Positions 61,541 to 62,306 of a DNA stretch of 62,306 nt are shown piece by piece; within the stretch, counting starts at the first letter, position 1, and each line of letters starts with the position of its first letter. The translations under genes were made by a program, and so were the position numbers. The DNA is from Bacteroidota bacterium. Lineage in GTDB: Bacteria > Bacteroidota > Bacteroidia > Flavobacteriales > Schleiferiaceae. The notes under the pieces are model-generated. The model did no database searches and was not told the origin of the DNA. It saw nothing but the letters and a program-made list of their open reading frames with translations. The stretch is from assembly GCA_024742495.1 (NCBI GenBank), contig JANSYJ010000013.1, positions 1-62,306 on the forward strand, given 5' to 3'.

Positions 61541-61579
61541 CTTTGTAAGCTTCCCCGAAATTCGACCGATTAAAATTAG
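61541..61579 (-). repeat. Cassette-flanking repeat, partial copy 3
   Basis: Matches the left edge of copies 1 and 2 (GTAAGCTTCCCCGAAATTCG versus GTAAACCTCCTCGAAATTCG, then TTAAAA-TAG) and then stops. It lies just upstream of the gene at 61520. Confidence 0.55.
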
Positions 61580-61612
61580 AACGCAACAAGCAGCTAGGCA
61601 CTTTCCTAATTT

Positions 61613-61751
61613 GCATTGCTCAAAACTAGGTAAAAAGGCTTGGCCCCTGAAAGGTAATTCTGTTGAGCCGCCTGCGGCAGCCTCACAGATCATCGACACT
61701 TGGGCCGGGCCAGCACGAATGACGATTTCGTTAAAATCCTATTCAATTTTA
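61613..61751 (+). repeat. Dispersed repeat family B, copy 2
   Basis: Counterpart of 2553-2693, same orientation, sharing GGCCCCTGAAA, CTTGGGCCGGGCCAG and CGAATGACGATTTC. The middle is replaced by a GAGCCGCCTGCGGC segment. Confidence 0.7.
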
Positions 61752-61978
61752 ATATTTCTTCTTTCTTTTTTCTTGGATGAACCGACGGCTTCAGCCGGAG
61801 CTCACGAATTCCTTTGCAATTTAATAAGCCATTCGTAAAAAGAACCAAAAAATCATGGCCGGGGTGCACTGCTCTTCAAATGTTTGCAGTCTCCTTTTTC
61901 GGTGGGTGATCTCCTGCGGTCGGTTATGAACAACAATTTAATTTTTTAAAGGAGTTCATGATTTCGGCTTTCAGCCTC

Positions 61979-62166
61979 AACTCCCAACTCAAACAGTCGT
62001 CTACTTCTATTTTAAAAGCCCAGCACCCTGGGGCCGAAACCTAAGCAATACTATTCGGTTTAGGTGTTTCATTAGCGGTGCCTTTTACTTTTCCCGTAAA
62101 CTATAGATATAGAGTATTAACCGCGACTTTAAAATGCCATCCCTCTCTCAAGGAGCGCAGCGACTG
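61979..62166 (+). repeat. Dispersed repeat family A, copy 3 (long form)
   Basis: 188 bases aligned in length with 3141-3328, ending at the word GAGCGCAGCGACTG where the left copy continues into ATCTAATGTC. The sequence here switches to TGCGCATCCC, the presumed end of an insertion element. Confidence 0.75.
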
Positions 62167-62194
62167 TGCGCATCCCTGATTAAGGTTGACCGTT

Positions 62195-62305
62195 TTAGAT
62201 TAGTATTTCATTGTTAAAGATAGTCATGATCTTTCTGGGATGCATCCCAGAAAGATTTTTTTCGAAGTCTACAGGACTTAGCTTGCCAAGGTGGTTATGG
62301 TGTCG
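62195..62305 (-). CDS. IS3-family transposase, C-terminal end only
   Basis: A 36-residue open frame entering from beyond the window and ending at a TAA (62195-62197 on the complement). NHLGKLSPVDFEK matches the end of the DDE integrase domain of IS3-type OrfB, where NxxLGxLSPxxFE is usual. The DDE residues themselves lie outside. The codons for NLSGMHPRK overlap a perfect 28-base palindrome. Too short to name the IS. Confidence 0.7.
   Translation of the reverse strand, partial: RHHNHLGKLSPVDFEKNLSGMHPRKIMTIFNNEILI
62229..62262 (+). terminator. Perfect 14-bp palindrome followed by T-run
   Basis: ATCTTTCTGGGATG at 62229-62242 is immediately followed by its exact reverse complement (to 62256), then six more T. 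On the + strand this is a strong terminator-like hairpin lying inside the transposase coding end; it could shield the element from outside transcription. Confidence 0.6.
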
Positions 62306-62306
62306 C

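Larger units (their letters stand above)
61521..62164. repeat. Non-coding repeat mosaic, right end
   Basis: No supportable gene. In order: a 17-base word shared with 2274-2290, partial cassette repeat copy 3 (61541-61579), family B copy 2, an unassigned stretch with a TTTTTTCTTGG / AAAAAGAACCAAAAAATC pair near 61770-61855, and the long form of family A. The order and orientation are the same as at the left end of the window. Confidence 0.65.
62165..62306 (-). mobile_element. IS3-like insertion sequence, one end
   Basis: The left border is inferred from the sudden loss of family A homology at 62165-62167, where the new sequence begins with TG, as IS3-family ends do. It contains the 3' end of a transposase gene and runs off the window. 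The other end and the target duplication cannot be seen. Confidence 0.6.

Noticed and set aside
60075-61579. Integron cassettes with attC sites
   Set aside because: No integrase gene and no clear paired R'/R'' core sites (GTTRRRY/RYYYAAC) in the repeats; kept only as cassette-like.
61611-61838. 75-residue plus-strand ORF
   Set aside because: Lies wholly in repeat family B and neighbouring non-coding repeat sequence.

Overview
The window looks like part of a marine, aerobic Bacteroidota chromosome, probably Flavobacteriales (a Cryomorphaceae/Schleiferiaceae-like relative is my guess; nothing here fixes the genus). The evidence is two proteins with type IX secretion C-terminal sorting domains, a T9SS plug-family protein, DUF3667/DUF4249/DUF5606 families, a Na+-pumping NADH dehydrogenase operon, several SPII lipoprotein signals and repeated TAnnTTTG -7 promoter boxes. 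Gene order in the middle is dense, with many 1-25 bp overlaps, and looks like ordinary core chromosome.

Layout. 1-4.3 kb is accessory: the 3' end of one T9SS cargo gene, a second complete T9SS cargo gene, then about 1.9 kb of non-coding DNA built from dispersed repeats, ending in a tandem array of about 111 bp units beside a tRNA-Arg(TCT). 4.4-9.1 kb holds a SulP transporter plus beta-carbonic anhydrase pair, a membrane LytTR regulator divergent from a small TolQ/MotA-like protein, and a di-haem cytochrome c peroxidase lipoprotein. 9.3-15.3 kb is the complete nqrABCDEF operon. 15.4-20.3 kb holds the T9SS plug-like protein, DUF3667, Sua5/TsaC, LptB and TatC. 20.4-30.2 kb is a long forward run: recQ, then rfbC, lytic transglycosylase, a small membrane protein, mutL, two rhomboids and an EEP-family protein, followed by a putative outer-membrane protein. 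30.2-39.5 kb is mostly reverse: peroxiredoxin, ZIP/methyltransferase/TauE, a transmembrane winged-helix regulator divergent from a TonB-C-like protein, M14 peptidase, lipoprotein and Na+/solute symporter. 39.5-49 kb holds an RNA methyltransferase and priA, lysoplasmalogenase, M48 protease, Hsp20, RluA, panB and DUF4249. 49-52 kb is a stress cluster (dnaK, tpx, thioredoxin). 52-59.3 kb holds the ppx-ppk1-sixA polyphosphate operon, the def-TPR-DUF5606-mazG operon, and divergent ruvX/dapD.

59.3-62.3 kb is accessory again: three small secreted or lipoprotein hypothetical genes, two of them separated by copies of a repeat of about 110 bp, then the same dispersed repeat families seen at the left end. 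These are cut at about 62165 by the end of an IS3-like element whose transposase C-terminus runs off the window.

No single gene cluster matches a new defence or biosynthetic system that I can demonstrate. The strongest unexplained signals are non-coding: the repeat-bounded small-gene cassettes at 60.0-61.6 kb, the hairpin-rich tandem array next to tRNA-Arg, the collinear repeat mosaics at both ends, and operator-like repeats at the LytTR, winged-helix-regulator and sulP promoters. Promoter and operator calls are made by eye from consensus and are tentative.
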